Assembly: GCA_019359395.1 (NCBI GenBank) | Contig: JAHHHK010000004.1 | Span: 1-64,000 of the forward strand | DNA length: 64,000 bases | Reading direction: 5' to 3' | Origin: Komarekiella atlantica HA4396-MV6 | Lineage (GTDB): Bacteria > Cyanobacteriota > Cyanobacteriia > Cyanobacteriales > Nostocaceae | Part shown: positions 9,614 to 18,958 of the stretch, one piece after another | Layout: every line of letters starts with the position of its first letter | Numbering within the stretch: position 1 is the first letter of the stretch | The notes under the pieces: generated by a model | What the model saw: the letters and a program-made list of their open reading frames with translations, nothing else | Database searches by the model: none | What the model was told of the DNA's origin: nothing | Made by a program: the position numbers and the translations under genes

Positions 9614-9960
9614 GACACCAAAGCTTACAGATTAGGTAGTCTTGTAGTTTCAATGTTGTAATTAGCGGGGGAGGAGATGACTTGCATAACTCGCTTAATA
9701 CAAATCAAGTTTTGAGAGAGTTTGTACAGTCTTCTTTGTTTTCTCAAGACGTTTAATAAACTAACGGCTGAGAAACAAGAAAGGAAACCTATATATTTAG
9801 TGCCTACCTTTCTACTTCGCCCGCATTGATGAAAAAATGACTTTGATTAGTTGAAAAATAAATTTTTTACGTTAGACTTTACAAGTGTAAACATACAATA
9901 GAATCATTCTTGAAGTATGTAACCCCCAAAGCTTGAAGGATGGGGGTTATTGATTAAAAA
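9614..9960. other. 3' region of the second peptide gene
   Basis: No gene seen. Bases 9636-9735 are a diverged copy of the region following the first peptide gene. The part next to the hydrolase holds the hairpin listed at 9921-9948. Confidence 0.4.
9921..9948. terminator. Hairpin between peptide gene and convergent hydrolase gene
   Basis: AACCCCCA (9921-9928) pairs with TGGGGGTT (9941-9948). It lies 13 bases beyond the stop of the leftward hydrolase gene and could serve both directions. No T-run is present on either strand. Confidence 0.5.
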
Positions 9961-10887
9961 TTATGCCTCTAACTTTTCCGAGTTTATTACCGCTAATCGC
10001 TCCCAAACCCAATCTTGTAAAATCGGATTTACTAACTCAGGAGCTTCATCTTGGGGACAATGGCCTACTCCTTCTAGGGGAATAAACTTGAGTACTTGCG
10101 GAAAGTTGGCTAATTCTCTTCCCAACTCAATTGGTTCCCAAGGATCAGCTGTTCCCCACAAGAGGATCGCGGGACAAGGTAGCAGTGGTAAAAGGTCTTC
10201 TGGTAATGGCCCTGTAGAATAACCAGTAAAGGCAAGAAACACAGCCACAGCACCGGGATCACTTGCTGGTGACATGAGAATATCCACTAACTCATCTGTT
10301 ACTACTTCAGCGTTAGCATAGGCTTTTAATAAAATCTTCCGTACTGTTTTCGGTTTAGCAACTTGATTGAAAAAGAACTTGCCAAGTGGTTTGATAGATA
10401 ATAGGCGTTGTAACAAAGGTGCTCCGACACGACGATACCAAGGTAGAGTTGCCCGTTTGCGATCGTGTAAGAGCCGTAGAGAACAATTGAGCAGAGCAAC
10501 TCCTAAAGCAATATCTGGATTGCTCACTGCGGCTTGCATAACCACAATACAGCCGATAGAATTTCCTACTAAAAAAGCTGGCTCACCCACAACTTCGCGG
10601 CAAAAATCTGCTACTTGCTGTCCCCAAGTTTCCAGTGTGTAGGTAATTTCTTCACCTGGTTGAGGTTTAGCTGAAGCACCAAAACCAATCAAATCAATAG
10701 AATAAACACGGCAATTGTCTGCTAGTACAGGTATATTTTTACGCCAATGCCACCAACAAGCACCAAAGCCATGTACCAGAACAACGGCTGGCCCAGTAGT
10801 TCCTTGGGTTTGATAGCAGATAGGAAAATCTTGCCAAATCCAGGTTTTTGTAGAAGCAAGTGTTGTTGTTGAACTAGAGGTTGTCAT
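9961..10887 (-). CDS. Alpha/beta-fold hydrolase
   Basis: 308 aa. Classical features are VLVHGFGACWWHW (oxyanion loop, 36-48), the nucleophile elbow VGNSIG with S110, an acidic residue in GTADPW (D248), and the catalytic His in GVGHCPQD (H276). No signal peptide, so cytosolic or peripheral. The family includes plant chloroplast and cyanobacterial esterase-like enzymes related to pheophytinase and epoxide hydrolases; the substrate cannot be told from sequence. The gene is single, reads toward the peptide genes, and is followed by a hairpin. Confidence 0.85.
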   Translation of the reverse strand: MTTSSSTTTLASTKTWIWQDFPICYQTQGTTGPAVVLVHGFGACWWHWRKNIPVLADNCRVYSIDLIGFGASAKPQPGEEITYTLETWGQQVADFCREVVGEPAFLVGNSIGCIVVMQAAVSNPDIALGVALLNCSLRLLHDRKRATLPWYRRVGAPLLQRLLSIKPLGKFFFNQVAKPKTVRKILLKAYANAEVVTDELVDILMSPASDPGAVAVFLAFTGYSTGPLPEDLLPLLPCPAILLWGTADPWEPIELGRELANFPQVLKFIPLEGVGHCPQDEAPELVNPILQDWVWERLAVINSEKLEA

Positions 10888-11809
10888 GATAAAGATGAAT
10901 ACAATGTTATGAATAAAAGGCTTAGACTTGAGTGACTTGCCTTAAGCATCACTGTTTTTATTTTGATGAAATTTTTTAAAACTTTAAAATCATAAGTAGT
11001 TCACTCTCTGGATATTATTAGACATCCTCCCCGATAGTATCTAGGCGGTTAGCACCAGCATATAGCTAACAGTTTAATCCAGTATGGATTTTCATCTATT
11101 CTCTGAGATTATGTCAATATTAGGAATCACAATTCCTTTAATTTGAGCCAGGTTTATGCCATGTTGGCACAAATTTCTAATCTTGTGATGCCATGCTTAA
11201 ACTTAGATGTTGCTGCTACTTCTGATACTTTATATTTGGTAATACTGCTAACTGAGTATGTAGCAATAACTGTCTATATCTGTTATGCCAAAACAGTCTA
11301 AATACTATTTTAGATGTATCCTGGCATGTAGAAGATTACTAGACAATACAGTATTCCTACGGCAATTCAAGAAGAATATTATAAAGCCGACATAAATGAG
11401 TATTTAAAGTTGGGCAAATTGATGCTGTCAGTAACTTACCCTATGAGGATGAAGTTTCAATTCGCAACCAGTTTTGTGTAACATAGCGAATTCTAGATAT
11501 AGGTTTATTAACAATACAAATTGATGCTGGTGCGATTTGTCAATAAGAAATTGACTTAATTAAATAAAAATAACTAGCAGCGTTGCGATCGCAGACAATT
11601 ACCCAACAGCCAGATGAGATAGAAATATCATCAAGAATATGATGAATTAGTACCAGTAGTAGATTCAGTAGTTTCACAATTTACGGTAGCCAAATTGATT
11701 TATAAAATTATTAGATATCAAGCATCGGCCAAGGGATGGTTTGCATCTGGAAACTGACGCTAAATTTGACAATATTTTGTTTGTCCTTAGTTCCTTCGAG
11801 CCAGAGAAG
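10888..11809. other. Long intergenic region with possible decayed sequence
   Basis: No intact gene in about 920 bp. Near 11020-11060 the bases GACATCCTCCCCGA...CTAGGCGGT resemble the ends of IS605/TnpB elements. Between about 11370 and 11730 short open stretches in several frames read like an eroded gene, but no family is recognisable. Confidence 0.3.
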
Positions 11810-12364
11810 ATGACTATACTAGAAGCAATTGGTACTCCTGTTGGGGGCTACGCACCAGATTTTGAACTGCCAGGAATTGACAATCAAGTACATCATCTCA
11901 GCCGTTATCTCAACAAGTTCCGTGCAATCGGCGTTGTTTCCATGTGCAACCACTGTCCTTATGTACAGTTGTATTTAGATAGCCTAAAAAATATTCAAGC
12001 GGAATTTGCTCAAAATGGCTTCACGCTAATTGGCATGAATGGTAGTGATGGTAATCATGACCTTAGAGAAAGCTTTGAAAATATGAAAGCTTTTGCCGAA
12101 CGTTATAAATTGAACTTCCCCTACCTGTGGGATTCAACTCAAGATGTGACTCGCAGCTTTGGTGCTACAAAAACACCAATGGCATTCTTAATAGATAATG
12201 ATGGTATAGTGCGCTACAAAGGTCAAATTGCCGCTCATCGTCAAAATGCTTCAGATCACGCAGAAGATTATCTAAGAACCGCGATCGCCTCTCTGTTTCA
12301 AGGTCAAGAAATACATCTACCACAGACAGAACCTAATGGTTCTGTATTGATCTGGCGTAACTAG
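11810..12364 (+). CDS. Redoxin / thioredoxin-family protein (AhpC-TSA-like)
   Basis: 184 aa from the ATG at 11810. An upstream TTG in frame at 11741 would add 23 residues unlike the family and is less likely. The N-terminus [10 protein letters not shown] is typical of peroxiredoxin-like folds. CNHC (C46 and C49) followed by [10 protein letters not shown] is the active site of a well-defined thioredoxin-like group. TPMAFLID supplies the cis-proline loop, and [10 protein letters not shown] follows. Expected role: cytosolic thiol-disulfide exchange or peroxide reduction; the partner is unknown. No signal peptide. Confidence 0.82.
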   Translation: MTILEAIGTPVGGYAPDFELPGIDNQVHHLSRYLNKFRAIGVVSMCNHCPYVQLYLDSLKNIQAEFAQNGFTLIGMNGSDGNHDLRESFENMKAFAERYKLNFPYLWDSTQDVTRSFGATKTPMAFLIDNDGIVRYKGQIAAHRQNASDHAEDYLRTAIASLFQGQEIHLPQTEPNGSVLIWRN

Positions 12365-12435
12365 ATATAGATAGTCCCCGTAACTGCTATCTTAAATTGG
12401 AGGCAATTGCAACTTTTTTGATAAAGCGTAACTTC

Positions 12436-13164
12436 ATGGGAACGAATTACCGACGGGTTTTACTCAAACTGAGCGGTGAAGCCTTAATGGGCAACATGGG
12501 CTATGGCATTGATCCAGAAGTGGTGAAAGAAATAGCCCAAGAAGTGGAAGAGGTGGTAGCTACTGGCGTTCAGATCGCCATCGTCGTTGGCGGCGGCAAT
12601 ATTTTTCGTGGCGTCAAAGCGGCGTCGGCGGGGATGGACAGGGCAACCGCTGACTACATTGGGATGATTGCCACGGTAATGAATGCCATGACGCTGCAAG
12701 ATTCGCTGGAACGAATAGGAGTACAGACGCGGGTGCAAACCGCGATCGCTATGCAAGAATTAGCGGAACCGTACATACGCCGTCGTGCCATCCGTCATCT
12801 TGAAAAAGGACGGGTGGTAATTTTTGGTGCTGGATCTGGAAATCCCTTCTTTACTACAGACACCACTGCTGCTTTAAGAGCAGCAGAAATTGATGCCGAA
12901 GTGATTTTTAAAGCCACCAAGGTAGACGGTGTGTACGATGCTGACCCCCATATTCATCCTGACGCCAAACGTTTCACCAGCCTCACCTACGCGCACGTTT
13001 TGGCTAAAGATTTGCGGGTAATGGATAGTACTGCGATTGCCTTATGTAAAGAAAATAATATCCCAATTCTTGTATTTGACTTAACGGTGCGAGGTAATAT
13101 CCACCGAGCAGTCATGGGAGAATCCATCGGCACTCTTGTGGGAGGTTCTTGTGAAATTAGCTGA
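12436..13164 (+). CDS. pyrH: UMP kinase
   Basis: 242 aa from the ATG at 12436 ([17 protein letters not shown]). An in-frame TTG at 12397 would add a non-conserved extension. Bacterial UMP kinase hallmarks are [10 protein letters not shown] at the N-terminus, [21 protein letters not shown], the [12 protein letters not shown] loop and [13 protein letters not shown]. It makes UDP from UMP with ATP for pyrimidine nucleotide synthesis; bacterial enzymes are hexameric and feedback-inhibited by UTP. It overlaps frr by 14 bp, the standard pyrH-frr arrangement. Confidence 0.96.
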   Translation: MGTNYRRVLLKLSGEALMGNMGYGIDPEVVKEIAQEVEEVVATGVQIAIVVGGGNIFRGVKAASAGMDRATADYIGMIATVMNAMTLQDSLERIGVQTRVQTAIAMQELAEPYIRRRAIRHLEKGRVVIFGAGSGNPFFTTDTTAALRAAEIDAEVIFKATKVDGVYDADPHIHPDAKRFTSLTYAHVLAKDLRVMDSTAIALCKENNIPILVFDLTVRGNIHRAVMGESIGTLVGGSCEIS

Positions 13165-13699
13165 AGCTGAAAGTACGATGCAAAAGACCGTTGAGGCAAC
13201 TCAGCGAGCTTTTAACACGATTCGCACTGGTCGCGCCAATGCGAGTCTACTAGATAAAGTATTGGTGGACTACTATGGTTCGTCTACACCCCTAAAATCA
13301 CTGGCAAATATTAGCACGCCAGATGCCACGACAATCTTGATTCAGCCCTACGATCGCAGCAGCTTAAATCTGGTCGAAAAGGCGATTTCTCTGTCGGATG
13401 TGGGATTAACCCCCAGCAATGACGGTTCTGTAATTCGGTTGAATATTCCGCCCTTAACCAGCGATCGCCGTAAGGAATTAGTCAAAATGGCTGCTAAGTA
13501 TGCTGAAGAAGGTCGTGTCGCTATTCGCAACATCCGTCGTGATGCCATAGATTCCATTCGCAAACAGGAAAAAAATGCTGAAATTTCTGAAGATGAAGCA
13601 CGAGATCAGCAAGACAAACTGCAAAAACTAACAAACAAATATACCGCCAGAATAGACGAATTGCTGGCAGAAAAAGAAAAAGACATCACAACTGTCTAA
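13151..13699 (+). CDS. frr: Ribosome recycling factor
   Basis: 182 aa starting at GTG 13151, with GGAGG a few bases upstream. This start gives [18 protein letters not shown], the normal N-terminus. [11 protein letters not shown], the [11 protein letters not shown] stretch and the C-terminal [18 protein letters not shown] helix are diagnostic. With EF-G the protein splits post-termination ribosomes. It is translationally coupled to pyrH and ends with a very strong hairpin 37 bases downstream. Confidence 0.96.
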   Translation: MKLAEAESTMQKTVEATQRAFNTIRTGRANASLLDKVLVDYYGSSTPLKSLANISTPDATTILIQPYDRSSLNLVEKAISLSDVGLTPSNDGSVIRLNIPPLTSDRRKELVKMAAKYAEEGRVAIRNIRRDAIDSIRKQEKNAEISEDEARDQQDKLQKLTNKYTARIDELLAEKEKDITTV

Positions 13700-13735
13700 A
13701 ATGTGTAGATTTCTATACAAAGGATAGTGCGAGTT

Positions 13736-13770
13736 ATGAGGGCTGAAATACTACACATTTCAGCCCTCAT
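13736..13770 (+). terminator. Terminator of pyrH-frr
   Basis: Perfect 14-bp stem (ATGAGGGCTGAAAT, 13736-13749, with its complement at 13757-13770) and a 7-base loop, just after frr. The following T content is modest. Confidence 0.75.
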
Positions 13771-14040
13771 GCTTTCTGAATATATTTACCAAAAATTTAT
13801 AAAAAGTCGCAAACATTTACTTAAAAATTTGTAAATAGTCGAAGTCAGGAATTGTATTGTGGTAGCGATCGCATAAGTTAAGATAAATGATAAAAATAAA
13901 ATCAACGAATATATTGAAATCTAATATCAATAAAAAGCAAATTTGCAGCAAAAAAGCTGAATAATCCAGTTAAATTAAATCTAAATTCATTAAAGCAGAG
14001 GTTTTATATCCAAATGTTTACTATAAAAATAGCTAAATAT

Positions 14041-14146
14041 TTATAGCGGTTCCCATTCAGATGCGCTACAACATTACATCGTCAGGTGTAGGGGTACAGC
14101 AGTGCCGTGCTACGGATATACCTCACGTAAACGAGAACCGCTGTAA
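14041..14146. repeat. MITE-like element with AGCGGTTC terminal inverted repeats
   Basis: The left end TTATAGCGGTTCCC and right end GAGAACCGCTGTAA are inverted copies (12 of 14). The 106-bp interior has no ORF. The right end, read inward, gives AGCGGTTCTC...GTGAGGTA, and the same sequence recurs at about 29388-29413 after ccsA. This marks a dispersed family. The rest of the 13771-14280 gap is AT-rich with nothing recognisable. Confidence 0.6.
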
Positions 14147-14280
14147 CTAAGTAAAACAGAATGCTATAGAATTTTCAGCAGTAAATTTTAAAATCAGTTA
14201 AAGTCTGGTCAGGATACATTTTTGTAGAGTACAGAGATACACTGGAAGATCAAATAATTCAGGAGCAAAAATTCAGCCCT

Positions 14281-15402
14281 ATGTACGACTGCATCATCAT
14301 CGGTGCTGGGCCCTCTGGTGGAACAGCTGCATATCATTTAGCCAAACAGGGCCGCTCAGTATTAGTTTTAGAAAAAGAATCCTTACCAAGATATAAACCT
14401 TGTGGTGGTGGTGTATCTCCAGCGATCGCCCAATGGTTTGATTTTGACTTTAGTCCAGCGATTTCTTTGAAAGCAGACTCCCTGCGCTTTACCTGGAAAT
14501 TGGGCGACCCCGTAGAAGCGAAAATTGCCACTAAAGAGCCAGTTTGGATGGTGCGAAGAGATGTTTTTGACCATTTCCTAGTGCAGCAAGCGCAGAAACA
14601 AGGGGCCCAACTGCAAGATAATACGGAAGTCACTGGCATTGAGTTTAAAAACGATTATTGGCAAGTTAATACAGCCAATGGCCCGGTTACAGGACGCTAC
14701 TTAATCGCTGCTGATGGAGCCAAGGGCCCAATGGCGAAATGGTTAGGCTTCAAAGAGCGCAAACGCCGCTTAGCAGGAGCTTTGGAGGCAGAAGTTCCTG
14801 CGGCTGTGCAAGACAAATCCACAATTCACTTTGAGTTTGGCTTGGTGAAAAACGGCTACATCTGGAATTTCCCGAAAGCTGAAGGTTATTCAATTGGTGT
14901 TGGTACTTTCATCGGTGGCGAACCCCAAGACTTCAAAAAGATTTTAGATGAGTACGCCCGATCATTTAATGTAGATGTCAAAACTAGTAAGCAGTATGGT
15001 CATCCGATTTGCCTGTGGGATGGCAATCAAAAGTTGCATACTCAAAATGCAGTTTTAGCAGGGGAAGCTGCTTGCGTAGTTGACCCCATGACAGCAGAAG
15101 GCATTCGCCCCTCAATTTTTAGTGGTTTGCTTGCAGCCGGAGCCATTAATGACGCTCTTTCTGGTGATATTAACGCTTTAGAAAAATACAGCGATGCCAT
15201 TAATGAACAATGGGGCAGTGAAATGGCTTGGGCACAAAAATTAGCTGGAGCATTCTATCGCTTCCCTGGCATTGGCTACAAAGTTGGTGTCAAGCGCCCC
15301 TCTGGTGCTCAGATTATGGGTAAGATCCTGTGTGGTGAACTGCGCTACGGCGATGTTGCGGGTCGCGCCTTGAAGCGTTTAATTCCTGGTTTTGGGGGCT
15401 AG
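14281..15402 (+). CDS. Geranylgeranyl-reductase-family FAD oxidoreductase
   Basis: 373 aa. The N-terminal FAD-binding GAGPSGG (8-14) is followed by an acidic end of strand 2 (LVLEKE). PRYKPCGGGVS is the signature of the geranylgeranyl reductase family, WMVRRDVFDHFL follows, and GEAACVVDPMTAEGIRPS is the second FAD motif. The family reduces isoprenoid double bonds, as in chlorophyll phytyl-tail synthesis. This protein differs from canonical ChlP, which is longer with another N-terminus, so it may act on other isoprenoids or halogenated/quinone substrates. No membrane segment is evident. It is monocistronic. Confidence 0.82.
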   Translation: MYDCIIIGAGPSGGTAAYHLAKQGRSVLVLEKESLPRYKPCGGGVSPAIAQWFDFDFSPAISLKADSLRFTWKLGDPVEAKIATKEPVWMVRRDVFDHFLVQQAQKQGAQLQDNTEVTGIEFKNDYWQVNTANGPVTGRYLIAADGAKGPMAKWLGFKERKRRLAGALEAEVPAAVQDKSTIHFEFGLVKNGYIWNFPKAEGYSIGVGTFIGGEPQDFKKILDEYARSFNVDVKTSKQYGHPICLWDGNQKLHTQNAVLAGEAACVVDPMTAEGIRPSIFSGLLAAGAINDALSGDINALEKYSDAINEQWGSEMAWAQKLAGAFYRFPGIGYKVGVKRPSGAQIMGKILCGELRYGDVAGRALKRLIPGFGG

Positions 15403-15514
15403 CACCGTTACCTTGCGAGGAACGCGGAATTAAAAATTACCTTTAGCACAGGGTCTTTAATAGGAGAAGTTCAGATGTCAGGCGACAAGCTACTTTGACT
15501 TTTCTCAAAATCAC

Positions 15515-15542
15515 CGAAGTTCAGATCGCAATCTGAACTTCG
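15515..15542. terminator. Perfect 12-bp hairpin downstream of the reductase
   Basis: CGAAGTTCAGAT and its complement flank a CGCA tetraloop. GAAGTTCAGAT also occurs once more upstream near 15466. There is no T-run. It could be a terminator or a repeat. The remaining gap to 15778 shows nothing else. Confidence 0.5.
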
Positions 15543-15778
15543 CCCATCCCTCTTCATCTGTCAAGATGCCTGCAATAGAAAGAAGTGTATTCGCACTATT
15601 TTAGATGTGCTATGCCATTACCAGCTACCACATAAACTCATATTCTTTGTTTTGTGCTCTGTGGTAGACTCGACATGAAGTCTTTAAATAATGCCTTCAA
15701 CCCAGATTATTTAGTTTTGGACAAACTGAAAACCCACTTAAGAGCTTTGTCCTTTAACTTACATACATAACACGCAAA

Positions 15779-16012
15779 TTAAGAGGAAGAAGTTAGGACA
15801 AATTTTTGGAGGGATTGCAGAAAAATACCTAAAATTTTCTCTACTTCCTTAATGTAGTATTCAACTGAGTCAATGCAAACCAAATTCTGTTCTAGTGTTA
15901 GAAACCTCCAGTTAGTTCCACTAGTCACTACTCCATAGATTACTTGAATAGCATTTCCTACCCTTTGATTAAATATTTGAGCAGCAAGCATTGTAGCAAT
16001 ACATACTTCCAT
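15779..16012 (-). pseudogene. C-terminal relic of a cyanobacterial restriction-endonuclease-like protein
   Basis: About 77 codons from an ATG at 16012: AAQIFNQ...IYGVVTSGTNWRFL, then a C-terminal acidic strand/helix run. This TIYG-VTTGTxWxFLxLE pattern is the C-terminal part of a widespread cyanobacterial family resembling HsdR N-terminal/PD-(D/E)XK proteins. The catalytic upstream part is missing: the reading frame abuts the stop of the CPBP gene at 16023. Most likely a truncated, non-functional remnant. The family name is from memory. Confidence 0.5.
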
Positions 16013-16022
16013 AACTTGGTGT

Positions 16023-16895
16023 CTATGCACCAAGCCAAATTAAATACAACCAAAGAATTACTCCAGCTCCCAGCACACAACTAATTCCTGCCAAGCCGGC
16101 TAGAGGTTTTTTGTTCTTACCCGTAAACCACTCGGAGACTTTAGCCGTGTAAGTAACCAGTTCTGCTGTGTCTATGGTAGCGATCGCCCATACCCATCCC
16201 GCGTGCAACCCCCAAGCTAAGCCCAAATTGCCACGATCAACAAACCGTGCTAACACCAACACCATTCCCATCAACCACAATCCAGGAACTTGAGGTATAG
16301 TTTCGCTTTGCTCCCAAACCAGGTGTAGAACAGCAAAAATTAAGCTAGAAATAGTTGCTGCTATCCAAATTGGGTAATCCTGCGCTAATTCACTGAACAG
16401 GAAACCACGAAAAATCAACTCTTCAATACCACCGACTAACAACGCTATCAATAAAATCGGTAGCAAGATAGGTGGTAGTAACTTGATATTAGACCATTGA
16501 AAAGAACACCAACCCAGCCCAAATTGCCCACTAAACACAATAGCTAGGCTCAGTACCCCCAAACCAAAACCTAGTACTAAAGAACCTAGCATTGAAAAAT
16601 TGGCAACACCATAATTTGAGAAAGATGTATTAGTTAGCCAACTAATTCCCCAGAGAATCAGCGGAGCTAATAAATAGAGTGACACAAGTAACGGCAACTT
16701 TTGCCCTGGCTGTAAAGGTTTGGTGGGTTGCCAATTAAGCTTAAATGTTGAAACTATAGCTATTGGCAACCAACACCCTACCCAGAAAGTGAAAAATACC
16801 ATTACTACAACTAGTGCTGGTGCATTTTCCAGAAATGCCAGTAAGGTATTGACTAAAGGTTGAAAAAGCGTTATCAAAACAGACAAAAAAAACAC
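16023..16895 (-). CDS. CPBP-family intramembrane glutamic endopeptidase
   Basis: 290 aa, about eight hydrophobic segments. The CPBP (CAAX protease and bacteriocin-processing) motifs are present: EELIFR with E158/E159 and R163, FAVLHLVW with H191, and LGLAWGLHAGW with H231. Family members cleave substrates inside the membrane. In bacteria some give immunity to, or process, bacteriocins, but no substrate is indicated here. The start is the ATG at 16895. It reads in the same direction as the cyAbrB gene upstream, with 190 bases between. Confidence 0.87.
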   Translation of the reverse strand: MFFLSVLITLFQPLVNTLLAFLENAPALVVVMVFFTFWVGCWLPIAIVSTFKLNWQPTKPLQPGQKLPLLVSLYLLAPLILWGISWLTNTSFSNYGVANFSMLGSLVLGFGLGVLSLAIVFSGQFGLGWCSFQWSNIKLLPPILLPILLIALLVGGIEELIFRGFLFSELAQDYPIWIAATISSLIFAVLHLVWEQSETIPQVPGLWLMGMVLVLARFVDRGNLGLAWGLHAGWVWAIATIDTAELVTYTAKVSEWFTGKNKKPLAGLAGISCVLGAGVILWLYLIWLGA

Positions 16896-17034
16896 GATAG
16901 ACTTCTTGCAAAATAGATTTCTTGGTTATTAATCAAGACTCTACTAAAATCTATGAATTCCGCAAGGGGTCTAATCGTATTTTCTACTAAAACAAAATTT
17001 TTAAAAGAGAACTATCCGTTTCCTGTAGGGATCA

Positions 17035-17069
17035 GGATAAGTTATCAAGCATTCACCTTCAACTTATCC
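17035..17069 (-). terminator. Hairpin after the cyAbrB gene
   Basis: GGATAAGTT (17035-17043) pairs with AACTTATCC (17061-17069), extended by GTAGGGAT-like flanks. It lies 17 bases beyond the stop. There is no T-run. Confidence 0.45.
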
Positions 17070-17085
17070 CTACCATCAGAAAAAT

Positions 17086-17523
17086 TTACTCCTCTTCAAA
17101 ATCTTCATCGTCTGATTCATCGGAGTCTATATCCAGTGAAGTTTCTTTTTTATCACTTTCACCGAGTTGAATCAAGTGAATATGCTTGTATCCTAGTCTA
17201 ATTTCAAACTCATCTCCAGGCTTTAAGCCCATTGCTTTGGTGTAGGTGGCACCAATTACAATTTGACCATTTTGATGAACGCTAACCCGATATGTCGGTT
17301 CACGACCCCGACCATCTTTAGGTGCCTCTGGACTCAGAGGAATTCCTCTAGCCGATAGTAAAGCGTCATAAAAATCTGTAAGATTGACGCGAACCTGGTT
17401 ATTCTTAGTAACAGTGTAATAGCCGCACTGCTTGGCTCTTTCTCGTCGTGGTAAAGTGGAAAGTTCTTTTACTTTAGCAAGTAGTGCTTTTCCGGTTAAT
17501 GGCGCAGTTGCAGTTTCAGTCAT
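17086..17523 (-). CDS. cyAbrB-family transcriptional regulator
   Basis: 145 aa from the ATG at 17523 (MTETATAPLTGKALLAKVKE); a TTG three codons earlier is possible but not needed. The body LPRRERAKQCGYYT...RVNLTDFYDALL...YRVSVHQNGQIVIGATYT is the conserved cyAbrB domain found throughout cyanobacteria, with the AbrB DNA-binding fold at the C-terminal side. After KHIHLIQLGE comes an acidic tail of Asp/Glu/Ser. These proteins act as dimeric global regulators of carbon/nitrogen genes and hydrogenase (CalA/cyAbrB1, cyAbrB2). Which of the two this is cannot be settled by eye. Confidence 0.9.
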   Translation of the reverse strand: MTETATAPLTGKALLAKVKELSTLPRRERAKQCGYYTVTKNNQVRVNLTDFYDALLSARGIPLSPEAPKDGRGREPTYRVSVHQNGQIVIGATYTKAMGLKPGDEFEIRLGYKHIHLIQLGESDKKETSLDIDSDESDDEDFEEE

Positions 17524-18958
17524 TATGCTCAAATTTTCCTTACTCTCTCCAAACTGATAAACAATGTCGTTTCATGCCAGTATTTGGCTTTTTAGCATCT
17601 GCATAGAGCTGATCGGAACCCTAGGGTGAAGGGTTAATTCCTGCTGATAAAAGACACAAGCACCTCTATTATGGTTGTCCACAATAGATTAGAAGTCACA
17701 GTTATCACAGACATTTATTTCGGTGATTTTACGGCACTTTTAACCATCATTCGCCATCGGAAATTAAATTATTTTCTCTTTTGGCGCTACTGTAGCGGCG
17801 TAACTTGAAGCCACCTTTACGAATTGGATGAGTTCTACTACAAATAAGTCGTAGACCCAAGCAATTGCAGGTTTTTCACTTTTAGTGCTTACCTTTCTTG
17901 CCCTCAAATTGTAGATTTTTCCCTACTCGTCCTCTCAAGCTTAGGACAGCATAGTATTTGAATAGGGTACTACGGGCATACACCCTTTTGTTCTGCCAGT
18001 AGAGACATGAATTTTCTTGTCTCTACACTACGAATAAACAAAGCAGTAGTAGCCGCATAAGCGCGGCTATTGATTCTGGTTTTGCTACTTCGTAATTTTA
18101 TATTAAATACTAGCATGGACTAATAATAGCAAAATTGTTGTTTAATTTTGAATTAAAGTTGCAGATAAACTTTTATCTAAATCCCTGGACTTAAGAAGGG
18201 AAAAAGTGGTGAGGATTTTCCTCCCGCTGCATTGCCTAGTGAGTATTGTGGGATGGCTTTTATAAAAGTTCATCTAATTTAGACGAGTAGTTTTGTCCAA
18301 TGAGTTAAATCCAAGATTTTCTTGATTGAGAGTAGACAAAAAGCGAAAAGTCTCACACATCCGGGGTTCCCAGTGCAAGAACTTTTCTTTGAAAGCAGTC
18401 AGACAATTTCGCACGTCCATCTATGGGAAGAATAAATCTTCCTATATCTACTTGGTGCTTTATTGCCACCACTAGATGTTAATATCCGCTTTAACACTTC
18501 TATATAACCAAAAAATTCCTGATTCGCCACAGCTTAAGAGATTTTTCCTGTCAGGGCTGCTAAACTCAAGTTGACATCAAGATGCAGTGATAACCTAATA
18601 TATATGTATTTAATTTAAATATTTTCGCTAATTCGGGGATGAATACAAGTCTGGCTACAGATGAAGTCTCTCTTCGATACACTCCCAAATATATAAATTA
18701 AATGCAAAACCACAATAATCTGTTTGGTTTTTGGGTGTAGAGCTTGAGATAAATGTTGCCTACTGCGCTATTACAACTAAAATTTTAATGGTTATCCTTA
18801 AATTAGAATCAGTAGCCTTTTCATCATCAGCCTATTAACATCTGGCATTGAATAAAGGGCAACACAGAGTAGAGTATCACTCATTTTTTCACAATCACCT
18901 GCCTTTACTCGTGATCTCTAGGGCAGATGAGGAAATTTTAAGACTTTGGTTGGTAGCA
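17524..18958. other. Long intergenic region without a clear gene
   Basis: 1.4 kb between divergent cyAbrB and sdhB. It contains the palindrome at 17999-18026 and, near 18345-18400, a degenerate copy of the GCGAAAAGT...AACTTTTC repeat seen at 264-366. No conserved ORF or RNA gene was recognised; small RNAs cannot be excluded. Confidence 0.4.
17999..18026. repeat. GTAGAGACA/TGTCTCTAC palindrome
   Basis: A 9-bp inverted repeat with a 10-base loop. Same family as the perfect palindrome at 436-464. Confidence 0.6.

Noticed and set aside
9436-9653. Arg/Pro-rich antisense frames opposite the GGWR peptide
   Set aside because: They are complements of the 12-bp coding repeat. The sense frame has the leader, the ribosome site and a paralogue.
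11741-11809. Upstream TTG start for the redoxin gene
   Set aside because: The extra 23 residues do not look like the family N-terminus; the ATG at 11810 fits better.
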